Shown: piece after piece, positions 15,027 through 24,145 of the stretch | How the letters are laid out: every line of letters starts with the position of its first letter | How positions within the stretch are numbered: position 1 is the first letter of the stretch | Source: Candidatus Aminicenantota bacterium | GTDB lineage: Bacteria > Acidobacteriota > Aminicenantia > Aminicenantales > Aminicenantaceae | Length of the DNA stretch: 46,888 nt | Assembly (NCBI GenBank): GCA_014727835.1 | Contig: WJMT01000050.1 | Location: 1-46,888 of the forward strand | Direction: 5' to 3' | Notes under the pieces: model-generated | The model's database searches: none | Seen by the model: the letters and a program-made list of their open reading frames with translations, nothing else | Told to the model about the DNA's origin: nothing | Position numbers and translations under genes: made by a program

Positions 15027-18000
15027 ATGAAGAAAAAATTCGAACCCATTGAAGGAAACACGGCAGCCACTCATGTGGCCTATGCTTTCAGTGAAGTCGC
15101 TGCCATATATCCCATAACTCCATCGTCATTGATGGGCGAACTTGCTGATTCATGGGCAGCCCAAGGAAGAAAAAATATTTTTGGAGAAACCCTGGATGTT
15201 ATTGAGATGCAGTCTGAAGGAGGTGCCTCCGGAGCTGTTCACGGCAGCCTTTCTGCAGGAGCCTTGACCACCACATTCACTGCATCTCAAGGGTTGATGC
15301 TCATGCTGCCCAATATGCATAAAATTGCAGGGGAGATGCTGCCAACTGTGTTTCATGTTTCAGCGCGATCTCTGGCTTGTCAATCTTTATCCATATTTGG
15401 TGACCATTCAGATGTGATGTCTGCAAGAAACACTGGATTCGGATTGATCGCATCAGGTTCAGTTCAGGAGACCATGGACCTTGCCATTGCAGCCCATTTG
15501 GCGTCTTTAAAATTAAAAGTTCCATTTATTCATTTTTTTGATGGATTCAGGACTTCAAACGAGATTCAGAAAGTTGAAATCATTCCTTATGAAACAATGG
15601 CTGAATTGATTGAGATGAAATACGTGGAGGAATTTCGCCTCCGCGCTATGAATCCGGAGAAACCTTTTCTTAAGGTCGGAGCTGAAAATCCGGATGTTTA
15701 TTTCCAGGGGCGAGAAACTGTTAACCAGTATTATGAACAGGCCCCTCAGATCGTACAGAAATGCATGGATAAAGTGGCTAAAAAGATCGGCCGCTCATAT
15801 CATCTGTTCGATTACATCGGGCATCCAGAAGCCGAGAAGGTTATCATTTCAATGGGTTCAAGTGTGGAGACGCTTGAAGAGACTGTGAATCACCTCAGAA
15901 AAAAGGGTGAAAAAGTCGGAGCTGTCAAAGTCAGATTGTATAGACCGTTTTCCGCAAAAGCGTTCGTCTCTGCGCTGCCCGAAAGTGTTCAAAAGATTGC
16001 TGTTCTGGACAGGACCAAGGAACCGGGTGCTTTAGGCGAACCATTGTACCTGGATGTTTCGGTGGCCCTCAAGGATCGAGATATCCAAGTGATCGGCGGG
16101 CGTTACGGGCTCTCATCAAAAGAATTCACTCCGGCTATGGTCAAAGCTGTTTATGACCATCTGGACAAAGACGGCACCCATGGCTTCACCGTAGGGATCG
16201 AAGATGATGTCACTCACAGCTCGCTTTCTGTAGGGGAGCCTCTTGATTCAGAACCCGAAGGTGTAGTGAGATGCAAATTTTGGGGATACGGATCAGACGG
16301 AACAGTGTCTGCCAATAAAAACTCCATAAAAATCATCGGAGACAACACAGACATGTACGCCCAAGGATATTTCCAGTATGACTCCAAAAAATCTGGAGGT
16401 GTAACCATCTCTCACTTGAGATTCGGAAAGGAAAAAATTCAGTCACAATATTTATTGAATACCGTTGATTTTGTGGCCCTACATAAGTCTTCCTATATCG
16501 GAAGATATGATATTCTCAAAGGAATCCGTGAAAACGGAACTTTTCTGCTCAATTCAAACTGGGACTCTGAAGAGGTGTTTGAAAACCTGACCCAAGACAT
16601 GCAGAAGACTATTATGGAAAAGAACATCAAAGTGTTTAATATTGATGCTTACAAAATAGCCCATGAGGTGGGGCTGAGAAACAGGATCAGCACCATTATG
16701 CAGACTGCATTTTTTAAAATATCAGGTGTCATTCCTGAAGACAGGGCTTTGAAAATGATCAAAGATGCTATCGAAAAGACCTTTAAGAAAAAAGGAGAGG
16801 ATATTGTTAAGATGAACTGGCAAGCTGTGGATAGAGCCTATGAATCTTTGGAAAGAGTTCCGGTCCCGGATAAAATAGAAAAATCAGCTCCTGAAGAACA
16901 ATTGATCCCGGATGATGCTTCAGATTTTGCCAAAAATGTGATCGATCCAGTGATGCATTTTCAAGGTGATCAGATCAAAGTGTCCCAGATGCCTCTAGAC
17001 GGAGCTGTTCCTACCGGAACATCCAAACTGGAAAAAAGGGGAGTGGCCAATAAGGTCCCCAAATGGATCCCGGAAAACTGCATCCAATGCAACCAGTGTT
17101 CATTGATCTGCCCTCATGCCACCATCAGGCCTAAGCAGATAGACCCTGAAGATTTAAAGGCGGCACCCAAAGATTTTGTGACCTTGAAGTCCCGGACTAA
17201 GAACGACAAAGACCTGAAGTACAGACTTCAAGTCTATATTGAAGACTGCGTGGGATGTGAAAACTGTGTGGAAGTCTGCCCTGCCAAGAATAAAGCTCTG
17301 GAAATGGTTCCTCTTGAACAAGCCAGAGAAGCTGGTGAAAGAGAAAAAGAGGTCTTTTTTGAAAACCTTCCAGATAACGTGCTGGATGGAGTCAAAAAAG
17401 CCACAGTGAAAGGAAGTCAGTTTCTTATGCCTTATCTTGAATTCCATGGCGCCTGTGCAGGATGCGGGGAGACTCCTTATGTAAAGTTGGCCACTCAGCT
17501 GTACGGAGACAGGATGATCATAGCTAATGCCACCGGATGTTCTTCGATCTGGGGAGGGACCTTTCCCACTGTTCCATACTGTCAAGACAAAAAAGGGAAA
17601 GGCCCCACCTGGGCTAATTCCTTGTTTGAAGACAATGCAGAGTATGGATTCGGTATGCGCCTTGCTGTGAACGCAAACCGGAAACAATTGCTGAATAATA
17701 TCAACAGAATCCTGGATATGGGCAGTACTGAAGAACTGACCAAAGCACTGCAGAAAAGCAAGGAACTTTGGGACTCTGTTGAAGAAGAGGCCAAACATGC
17801 TGCTGAAAAAGTACTCCGGGCACTGCCCCAAGCGCTTGAAAAAGCGACTGGAGACCAAGAAAAAATTCTGAAAAAAATAGATGAGCTCAAACATTATTTG
17901 GTTGATAAAAGCGTTTGGTCCATAGGAGGAGACGGATGGGCCTATGATATCGGATACGGGGGCCTGGACCATGTTTTAGCTGCTCGGAAAAACATCAATG

Positions 18001-18548
18001 TGCTGGTTCTGGATACAGAGGTCTATTCCAATACAGGAGGACAAGCCTCCAAAGCCACTCCAACCGGTTCTGTGGCCAAATTCGCTTCAGCTGGAAAATC
18101 CACCAAAAAGAAAGATCTTGGGCGCATGGCCATGACATACGGATATGTTTATGTGGCTTCTGTTGCTATGGGCGCGAATCAAAATCAATGCTTGAAAGCG
18201 TTTCTGGAAGCGGAATCCTACAATGGACCTTCCCTGATCATTGCCTATTCTCCCTGTATCAATCATGGGCTGGATATGACCAAAACTCAATCTGAGGAAA
18301 AACTGGCTGTGGATACAGGATACTGGATCCTCTACCGGTATGATCCCAGACGTGCCGCTGAAGGAAAAAATCCCCTTGTCCTTGATTCCAAAGAACCCAA
18401 AATGGAATACTATAAATTTTTGGAGAATGAGATCCGGTACAGAACCTTGGAACAGCAGCATCCGGAAGCTGCCAAAGAATTGTTCAAGAGAGCTGCTCAA
18501 GAAGCCAAACAGAGGTATGAAGACTACATGAAAATGGCAGAGAAATGA
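15027..18548 (+). CDS. nifJ: Pyruvate:ferredoxin (flavodoxin) oxidoreductase, single chain
   Basis: The 1173-residue enzyme oxidises pyruvate with CoA to acetyl-CoA and CO2, reducing ferredoxin. Domain order is the standard single-chain one: pyrimidine-binding domain (YAFSEVAAIYPITPSS near residue 20), transketolase C-like domain (about 260-410), gamma domain (about 420-630), two [4Fe-4S] motifs (CIQCNQCSLICPHA near 685 and CVGCENCVEVCPAK near 740), and the thiamine diphosphate domain with the proximal cluster cysteines in HGACAGCGETPY (near 806) and GGDGWAYDIGYGG (near 970). All motifs look intact. AAAGAGGAGAATATAATG gives the start. A long spacer from recR is absent (35 nt), so cotranscription with recR is possible but functionally unrelated. 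The serine dehydratase 45 nt downstream makes pyruvate, its substrate. Confidence 0.97.
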   Translation: MKKKFEPIEGNTAATHVAYAFSEVAAIYPITPSSLMGELADSWAAQGRKNIFGETLDVIEMQSEGGASGAVHGSLSAGALTTTFTASQGLMLMLPNMHKIAGEMLPTVFHVSARSLACQSLSIFGDHSDVMSARNTGFGLIASGSVQETMDLAIAAHLASLKLKVPFIHFFDGFRTSNEIQKVEIIPYETMAELIEMKYVEEFRLRAMNPEKPFLKVGAENPDVYFQGRETVNQYYEQAPQIVQKCMDKVAKKIGRSYHLFDYIGHPEAEKVIISMGSSVETLEETVNHLRKKGEKVGAVKVRLYRPFSAKAFVSALPESVQKIAVLDRTKEPGALGEPLYLDVSVALKDRDIQVIGGRYGLSSKEFTPAMVKAVYDHLDKDGTHGFTVGIEDDVTHSSLSVGEPLDSEPEGVVRCKFWGYGSDGTVSANKNSIKIIGDNTDMYAQGYFQYDSKKSGGVTISHLRFGKEKIQSQYLLNTVDFVALHKSSYIGRYDILKGIRENGTFLLNSNWDSEEVFENLTQDMQKTIMEKNIKVFNIDAYKIAHEVGLRNRISTIMQTAFFKISGVIPEDRALKMIKDAIEKTFKKKGEDIVKMNWQAVDRAYESLERVPVPDKIEKSAPEEQLIPDDASDFAKNVIDPVMHFQGDQIKVSQMPLDGAVPTGTSKLEKRGVANKVPKWIPENCIQCNQCSLICPHATIRPKQIDPEDLKAAPKDFVTLKSRTKNDKDLKYRLQVYIEDCVGCENCVEVCPAKNKALEMVPLEQAREAGEREKEVFFENLPDNVLDGVKKATVKGSQFLMPYLEFHGACAGCGETPYVKLATQLYGDRMIIANATGCSSIWGGTFPTVPYCQDKKGKGPTWANSLFEDNAEYGFGMRLAVNANRKQLLNNINRILDMGSTEELTKALQKSKELWDSVEEEAKHAAEKVLRALPQALEKATGDQEKILKKIDELKHYLVDKSVWSIGGDGWAYDIGYGGLDHVLAARKNINVLVLDTEVYSNTGGQASKATPTGSVAKFASAGKSTKKKDLGRMAMTYGYVYVASVAMGANQNQCLKAFLEAESYNGPSLIIAYSPCINHGLDMTKTQSEEKLAVDTGYWILYRYDPRRAAEGKNPLVLDSKEPKMEYYKFLENEIRYRTLEQQHPEAAKELFKRAAQEAKQRYEDYMKMAEK

Positions 18549-18593
18549 GAGCCTGAATTAACAGTCCCGGATAGATATCTGGATTAAAAAGAG

Positions 18594-20150
18594 ATGCATA
18601 GACAACATCCTGATTTTATCAGTGTATTCAATGATGTTTTGGGCCCTGTAATGCGAGGACCGTCCAGTTCGCATACAGCGGGATCTCACAGGATTGGCCT
18701 CATTTCGAGGGATTTACTAGGGGAAGCTCCCGCAGAAGCTGTGTTCACCTTTGGAGAGAATCGGTCTTATGCTCAAGTTTATAAAGAGCAGGGAGTGGAC
18801 TGCGCTCTGGCTGCTGGTCTGATGGGCTGGGACCTTACAGATGAGCGGTTCTCAAAATCTTTGGATCATGCCCATCAAAACGGAATCAAACTGGTTTTCA
18901 AAACGGGTGTTCTGAAAGACACACATCCCAATGCCGTAAACATAAGATTAAGGTCTCAAAATCGAGTCACACTGGACCTTAAGGCCAAATCAATCGGAGG
19001 AGGGGCCGTACGGTTCACAAGCCTCAACAGATGGCCTGTGGATCTAGATGGAAAAGCCTATGTCCTTTTTTGCGAATGTCAAAAGCAAAACCAGCATCGG
19101 ATTCTGGATTTGTTTGATTCTCAATCTCATATGGAGGTTGATTCTTTTTCCAAACAAGGGAAATCTCTTTTGTGTCTCAAAACAAACTCTCCTTTTGAAA
19201 AAAAACAGATGAGAGAACTCCATTCTCTTTTGAACCCAGGAAAAGTTTGGAGCTGTTCTCCGGTCTTTTTCACCAGACGGGGAAAGGAGCTTTTTTTAAA
19301 TGGAGCAGAAATGCTCGAATCAGCTCGGAAAAATGGCAAATCCTTGGGTCAATTGGCATTGGATTATGAATCCCGTCTGCTCGGTTTTTCTCTTTCGGAA
19401 ACTCTTGAAGAAATGTCTCGACGACAACAGGTCATGTGGGATTCCGTGGCTGCAGGACTTCAGAATCAAAACTGTCAGATGAAGCTCCTCAACCCTTCTG
19501 CGGAGAACATCATGAAAAAGGAAGCCGGTAAAAACCTGTTGGTGGGCGGTGTCCATCTGCGCGCTGCAGCCAGGGCTATGGCTGTCATGCATGTAACCAA
19601 CAGTGGAGGTGTGGTGTGCGCAGCTCCGACAGGAGGGTCAGCCGGAGTTTTACCCGGAGTGGCCCTCACTTTGGAACAGGATCTGAACGGGGATGAAAAA
19701 ACGGTAAAAAAAGGACTTTTTGCTGCTGGCGCGGTGGGACTGGCAATAGCAAGGAGAGCCACCTTTGCTGCAGAAGAAGCCGGGTGCCAAGCAGAAATTG
19801 GAGCTGCAGGAGCCATGGCTGCTGCTATGGTTGTGGAGAGCGCCGGGGGAAGTGCCCGACAAGCGCTGGATGCTGCGAGTATTTCTCTGCAAAACACCAT
19901 GGGTTCGGTCTGCGATTTGGTTCAGGGTTTGTGTGAGATCCCCTGTCACACCAGGAATGCAGTGGCCGCATCCAATGCTTTTTTGTGTGCTGATCTCATC
20001 ATGGGAGGATATGAAAATCCTGTCTCCTTTGATGATACAGTGGATGCTCTGTATTCTGTGGGAAAAATGCTCCCTCAGGAACTCAGGTGCACCTCCAAGG
20101 GAGGCATTGCCACAGCTCCTTCAGCCCGATCCATACCCAAAAAGAGATAA
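18594..20150 (+). CDS. L-serine dehydratase, single-chain iron-sulfur type
   Basis: The 518-residue enzyme deaminates L-serine to pyruvate. The N-terminal beta domain carries GPSSSHTAGSHRIG (22-35). The C-terminal alpha domain has AAPTGGSAGVLPG (343-355) and three cysteines, C398, C440 and C451, with the 42- and 11-residue spacings expected for the oxygen-sensitive [4Fe-4S] ligands. At 518 residues it exceeds the common 454-460 length; the excess lies between the domains. A short AAGAG precedes the ATG closely. It follows the pyruvate:ferredoxin oxidoreductase gene by 45 nt, which suggests a serine-to-pyruvate-to-acetyl-CoA unit. Confidence 0.93.
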   Translation: MHRQHPDFISVFNDVLGPVMRGPSSSHTAGSHRIGLISRDLLGEAPAEAVFTFGENRSYAQVYKEQGVDCALAAGLMGWDLTDERFSKSLDHAHQNGIKLVFKTGVLKDTHPNAVNIRLRSQNRVTLDLKAKSIGGGAVRFTSLNRWPVDLDGKAYVLFCECQKQNQHRILDLFDSQSHMEVDSFSKQGKSLLCLKTNSPFEKKQMRELHSLLNPGKVWSCSPVFFTRRGKELFLNGAEMLESARKNGKSLGQLALDYESRLLGFSLSETLEEMSRRQQVMWDSVAAGLQNQNCQMKLLNPSAENIMKKEAGKNLLVGGVHLRAAARAMAVMHVTNSGGVVCAAPTGGSAGVLPGVALTLEQDLNGDEKTVKKGLFAAGAVGLAIARRATFAAEEAGCQAEIGAAGAMAAAMVVESAGGSARQALDAASISLQNTMGSVCDLVQGLCEIPCHTRNAVAASNAFLCADLIMGGYENPVSFDDTVDALYSVGKMLPQELRCTSKGGIATAPSARSIPKKR

Positions 20151-20211
20151 ATCGATCTGCTGGTTTATCTTTCCCATGAATTCATGTATATTGTACATAT
20201 CAGATCGATTT
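20149..20211 (+). terminator. Long stem-loop after the serine dehydratase gene (terminator or cruciform regulatory site)
   Basis: AAATCGATCTG (20149-20159, starting within the TAA stop) is a perfect 11-bp inverted match to CAGATCGATTT (20201-20211). The 41-nt loop contains a second hairpin ATGTA-TATTG-TACAT (20184-20198). A short T-rich stretch follows. This could end the nifJ/serine-dehydratase transcript, but the stem is not GC-rich and the loop is large, so a protein-binding site is also possible. Confidence 0.45.
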
Positions 20212-20280
20212 TATTGTTGCGTTTGGATTCTAAAATAACTCTTGTTTTAGCAACAGTCCAAGCGACTCAAAGGAGGCATT

Positions 20281-21672
20281 GTGTTTGATTCCAAAATTTA
20301 TAGAGAAAGAAGAAAAAGACTTCAGAAAAAAATAGACCATGGGTTGATTCTTTTTTTGGGCAATGAGGAAAGTCCTATGAATTATCCGGACAATGCGTAC
20401 CGGTTTCGCCAAGACAGCAACTTTTTGTATTTTTTCGGGCTGGATTCTCCGGGATTGGCTGGAATCATAGATGTTGATGAAGACAAAGAGATCCTTTTCG
20501 GAGATGACGTGGATGTTGAAGATATCATATGGATGGGAGAAAAACCCTTTTTAAAAGACCGGGCAGCCAAAGTAGGGGTGACCCATGTTTCTCCTCGTGC
20601 ACAGCTGGCTGATGTTTTGACCAGAGCTCTTGAAAAGAACCGGAAATTCCACTTTCTGCCTGTTTACAGAGAACAGACATCACTGCAAATTCAGAACCTG
20701 TTGAACATCGAAGCCGCAAAGGTGAATGATTGCATCTCCAAATCACTGATCAAAGCTGTGGTGGATTTGAGGTCTAAGAAAAGCAAACCAGAAGTCGAAC
20801 AGATTGAGGAAGCTCTCAAAATCACTTATCAAATGCACACCACAGCCATGAAAATGGCAATCCCTGGGAAATATGAAAGAGAAATTGCCGGTGCGATCGA
20901 AGGGATCGCATTGTCTTATGGTGCCAACATCTCCTTTCCCATTATTCTCACTGTTAACGGACAGATCCTTCATAACCACTATCACGGAAACAAACTCCGG
21001 CAGGGGCAGCTGATGGTCAATGACTCAGGGGCGGAATCGGTCATGCATTATGCGGCTGATATCACTCGCACCATTCCTGTGGGAGGCAAATTCACGTCCA
21101 AACAGGGAGAGATCTATGAGATCGTGTTGAATGCACAGGAGACAGCGATTCAGGCCTCTATTCCGGGTCGAAAAAACAAAGACGTTCACATTAAAGCTGT
21201 GAAAGTGATTGCTTCTGGTTTGAAAGAACTGGGCATCATGAAAGGGGATGTGGATGAAGCTGTCAAAGCCGGAGCCCATGCACTTTTCATGCCCCATGGC
21301 CTTGGTCATATGATGGGACTTGATGTCCATGATATGGAGGGCTTGGGAGAGGATCATGTGGGATATGATAAGAAAACCGAGAGAAGCGATCAGTTTGGTC
21401 TGGCCTATCTGAGAATGGCTAAAGAGCTCAAACCAGGTTATGTGCTTACTGTGGAACCCGGGATTTATTTCATTCCAGCTTTGATTGATAAATGGTTCAA
21501 AGAAAACAAGCTTACAGAATACATCGATTATCAAAAACTGGATCAATACAGAGATTTTGGAGGAATCCGAATCGAAGATGATATTCTGATCACTGAAAAG
21601 GGACAGAGAATCTTGGGAAAGCCCATTCCCAAGACTATCGCCCAAGTGGAAGCCATCACAGCAAAGGGATAG
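20281..21672 (+). CDS. Xaa-Pro aminopeptidase (M24B)
   Basis: The 463-residue cytosolic metallopeptidase removes N-terminal residues preceding proline. The N-terminal creatinase-like domain spans about 1-170 and the pita-bread domain about 175-450. The five metal ligands are present: D248, D260, H343, E392 and E432, in DSGAESVMHYAADITRT, HGLGHMMGLDVHD, TVEPGIYF and GIRIEDD. Translation begins at GTG with AAAGGAGG four bases upstream. The next gene starts 5 nt after its stop, so the two are likely cotranscribed. It fits the peptide-using character of the region. Confidence 0.93.
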   Translation: MFDSKIYRERRKRLQKKIDHGLILFLGNEESPMNYPDNAYRFRQDSNFLYFFGLDSPGLAGIIDVDEDKEILFGDDVDVEDIIWMGEKPFLKDRAAKVGVTHVSPRAQLADVLTRALEKNRKFHFLPVYREQTSLQIQNLLNIEAAKVNDCISKSLIKAVVDLRSKKSKPEVEQIEEALKITYQMHTTAMKMAIPGKYEREIAGAIEGIALSYGANISFPIILTVNGQILHNHYHGNKLRQGQLMVNDSGAESVMHYAADITRTIPVGGKFTSKQGEIYEIVLNAQETAIQASIPGRKNKDVHIKAVKVIASGLKELGIMKGDVDEAVKAGAHALFMPHGLGHMMGLDVHDMEGLGEDHVGYDKKTERSDQFGLAYLRMAKELKPGYVLTVEPGIYFIPALIDKWFKENKLTEYIDYQKLDQYRDFGGIRIEDDILITEKGQRILGKPIPKTIAQVEAITAKG

Positions 21673-21677
21673 ATGGT

Positions 21678-22805
21678 ATGTTTGGCAAAAGGATTTCACT
21701 GTTTAAGCTGTTTGGTTTTCATGTCAAAATGGACTTCAGCTGGTTTATTCTGGCTATCCTTATCATCTGGAGCCTTGCCAGGGGACTTTTTCCACATTTT
21801 TATGAAGGATTTTCAGCCACTACATACTGGATCATGGGAGTGGCAGGAGCTCTGGGGCTCTTGTTTTCTATTGTATTTCATGAATTGTGGCATTCTCTGA
21901 TCGCTCGCAGGTATGGACTGCCCATGAAAGGGATCACTCTGTTTATCTTTGGCGGAGTGGCAGAGATGTCTGAGCAGCCACCCAGCCCTAAAGCTGAATT
22001 TTTTATGGCAGTGGCCGGTCCTTTAGCCAGCATTGTGTTGGGAAGCGGTCTGCTGATCATCTCTTTGTTCAGTGATGGGCTTGGTTTGTCCAAAGCGATC
22101 AAAGGAGTGATCGAATACTTAGCCTGGATCAATCTGATCCTTGCAGGATTCAACCTAATCCCGGCCTTTCCTTTGGATGGGGGGCGTGTGCTCCGTTCAG
22201 TTCTTTGGGGTTGGAAAGAAAACATAAATTGGGCCACCAATATTGCTTCAAAAATCGGTTCTGCTTTTGGTTTTGCTCTGATTTTATTCGGAGTGTTTCA
22301 GGTTATTGCAGGGAATTTCATCGGAGGAGCCTGGATGTTTCTTATCGGATTGTTCATCAGAAGCTCATCCCAGATGTCTTACAAACAGATGATATTAAGA
22401 AACTCGTTGTCTGGACAAAAAGTAGACCAATACATGAACTCTGATCCTGCTGCAGTCTCACCTGACATCAATCTTGAAGAATTGATTGAGGAGTATATCT
22501 ATAAATACCATTACAAGATGTATCCTGTGGTGGACCAGGGCTCTCTAGTGGGATGTGTTGAACTCAAGAATGTCAAAGATATTCCCAAAGAGGACAGGAG
22601 TTCAACCAAAGTCAGAGAGATTATGGAAGGATGTTCGGAATCAAACACCATACGCTCAGATGAGGATGCAGAGAAAGCATTATCCCATATGCAGCAGAAT
22701 AAACGAAGCCGGTTGATGGTGGTGGAGAGAGATCAATTGGTGGGAGTCATTTCCATCAAAGATCTCATGGACTTTCTGTCTGTCAAAATCGACTTAGGGG
22801 ATTGA
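21678..22805 (+). CDS. Site-2 protease (M50 family) with C-terminal CBS domains
   Basis: The 375-residue intramembrane zinc protease has HELWH (H68, E69, H72) in a membrane helix and the third ligand in FPLDGGRVLRSVLWGW (D167). About six membrane spans fill residues 10-240. Residues 250-375 contain two CBS domains (MNSDPAAVSPDINLEELIEEY and IMEGCSESNTIRSDEDAEKAL, then GVISIKDLMDFLSV), which sense nucleotides in other proteins of this class. Such proteases cut membrane-embedded regulators. ATG at 21678 is preferred; an ATG five bases earlier reads another frame. No substrate is apparent nearby, although an ECF sigma/anti-sigma pair lies at the window start. Confidence 0.92.
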   Translation: MFGKRISLFKLFGFHVKMDFSWFILAILIIWSLARGLFPHFYEGFSATTYWIMGVAGALGLLFSIVFHELWHSLIARRYGLPMKGITLFIFGGVAEMSEQPPSPKAEFFMAVAGPLASIVLGSGLLIISLFSDGLGLSKAIKGVIEYLAWINLILAGFNLIPAFPLDGGRVLRSVLWGWKENINWATNIASKIGSAFGFALILFGVFQVIAGNFIGGAWMFLIGLFIRSSSQMSYKQMILRNSLSGQKVDQYMNSDPAAVSPDINLEELIEEYIYKYHYKMYPVVDQGSLVGCVELKNVKDIPKEDRSSTKVREIMEGCSESNTIRSDEDAEKALSHMQQNKRSRLMVVERDQLVGVISIKDLMDFLSVKIDLGD

Positions 22806-22816
22806 ATCAGGATTTG

Positions 22817-24145
22817 TTATTCCGACCCGATGATCACAGTGACTCTGTTTTCAGGATTCAAAATTTCATGGATGTATGAATTCATGTCTTCAAGGCCGAT
22901 GCTTTGGATATCAGCAAAGATATTTTGAAAGGCCTCCAGTTCCAATCCCATAATACAAAAGAAACCGAGGGTATTGGTCCTGGATCTTTTGGTTTCATTC
23001 AGACGTAAAAAAGAAGACTTGGTAAAGGTCTTGGTCATCATCAATTCTTCGGAATGAATACCGTTTGAATAAAGATTGTCTAATATGGTGTTCAGTGATT
23101 CTTGAGCGCTGTCTATTTTTGAGTTCTCTGTTTCCAGCAGCACTTCAAGCATACCAGCGTTTTTGAAATAGGAAACCTGAGCGCTCACATTGTAAGCAAG
23201 CTTTTTTTCTTTTCTCAGTGGCCATAATTGAGATTCGATCCCTCTTCCAAGGAGATTTTCCAGCATCAATGCACACACATAATTTTTCCGGGTGATCGGG
23301 GGAAGACGGTATCCGATACAAAAATAAGTCTGTTGAGTCTCTTTGGATAGATGGAGATATTTTTCTTTTAAAGGATGATGGGTGATCTCTTTAAAGGGCA
23401 ATGCGGGTCCGTTTTTCATCCGGGCAAAGTGTTGATTCAGATGTTCTGAAATGGTTTCTTTATCTAAGTTCGAAGAGACAACAATGATTGTATTTTGGGA
23501 AGTGAAAGATATTTTGTAAAAATGACTGATATCTTTTTTTGAGATCTGTTTCAAACTGGCCTCGTTTCCGTAAACAGAGTGATCATAACCTGTGCCTTCG
23601 AACAATAGGTTCATGATGTTTTGATAGGCCATGTTGCGGGAATCATCAAGCTCGATTTTTTTTCTGTTCAGCATGTTTTCTTTGATCCTGTTGATCCGGA
23701 TGCCGGAAAAAAGGGGCTTCAGCATGATCCTGGAAATGATGCCCAGGCTGTCTTTCAAGTTCTCTGAAAGACAGGATACAGTGATGGCGGAATAATCATT
23801 TTCACTGTGCATCAAGAATTGTGTGGCTTGAAGAAGAAATTCTTGTGCTGTTTGTCTGTCCGGAATTTCCAGGGCCAGTCGGGTAGTGATGTAGGAAAGG
23901 CCCTGTTTGTTCTCTGGTTCTGCCTGTTTTCCTCCAACAAAGAAAAATTGAAGAACTGTGATTTTTGATGAAACATCCTGTTCGTAGATCACAGGGATCC
24001 TGTTTTCCAAATGAAGTCGGATAGGAGAGGTCTTCCAAACCAAATGCTGTTCTTTTCCTAGCAAATCAGCATGTGAACACAAAAAACAAACAAATATGAT
24101 GAAAAGGAAGTGGATGGTTCCGTGTTTTTTGGGATCTGTATTCAT
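22817..24145 (-). CDS. M16-family peptidase homologue, catalytically inactive subunit
   Basis: The 442-residue protein has an N-terminal signal or anchor (IHFLFIIFVCFLCSHADLLG) and the M16 fold: an N-terminal domain where the zinc motif HxxEH should sit reads GLSYITTRLAL, so the ligands are missing, and a C-terminal half with the conserved substrate-binding R/Y region (GRGIESQLWPLRKEKKLAYNV). In M16B pairs one subunit holds the zinc and the other this R/Y pair. Its ATG overlaps the stop of the upstream active subunit by 4 nt. Location is probably periplasmic. Confidence 0.87.
   Translation of the reverse strand: MNTDPKKHGTIHFLFIIFVCFLCSHADLLGKEQHLVWKTSPIRLHLENRIPVIYEQDVSSKITVLQFFFVGGKQAEPENKQGLSYITTRLALEIPDRQTAQEFLLQATQFLMHSENDYSAITVSCLSENLKDSLGIISRIMLKPLFSGIRINRIKENMLNRKKIELDDSRNMAYQNIMNLLFEGTGYDHSVYGNEASLKQISKKDISHFYKISFTSQNTIIVVSSNLDKETISEHLNQHFARMKNGPALPFKEITHHPLKEKYLHLSKETQQTYFCIGYRLPPITRKNYVCALMLENLLGRGIESQLWPLRKEKKLAYNVSAQVSYFKNAGMLEVLLETENSKIDSAQESLNTILDNLYSNGIHSEELMMTKTFTKSSFLRLNETKRSRTNTLGFFCIMGLELEAFQNIFADIQSIGLEDMNSYIHEILNPENRVTVIIGSE

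Noticed and set aside
17154-17972. 272-residue minus-strand ORF inside the pyruvate:ferredoxin oxidoreductase gene
   Set aside because: It overlaps an intact, motif-rich enzyme gene in antisense and has no recognisable motif.
21025-21699. 224-residue minus-strand ORF inside the Xaa-Pro aminopeptidase gene
   Set aside because: Antisense to conserved metal-binding codons; composition is that of a shadow frame.
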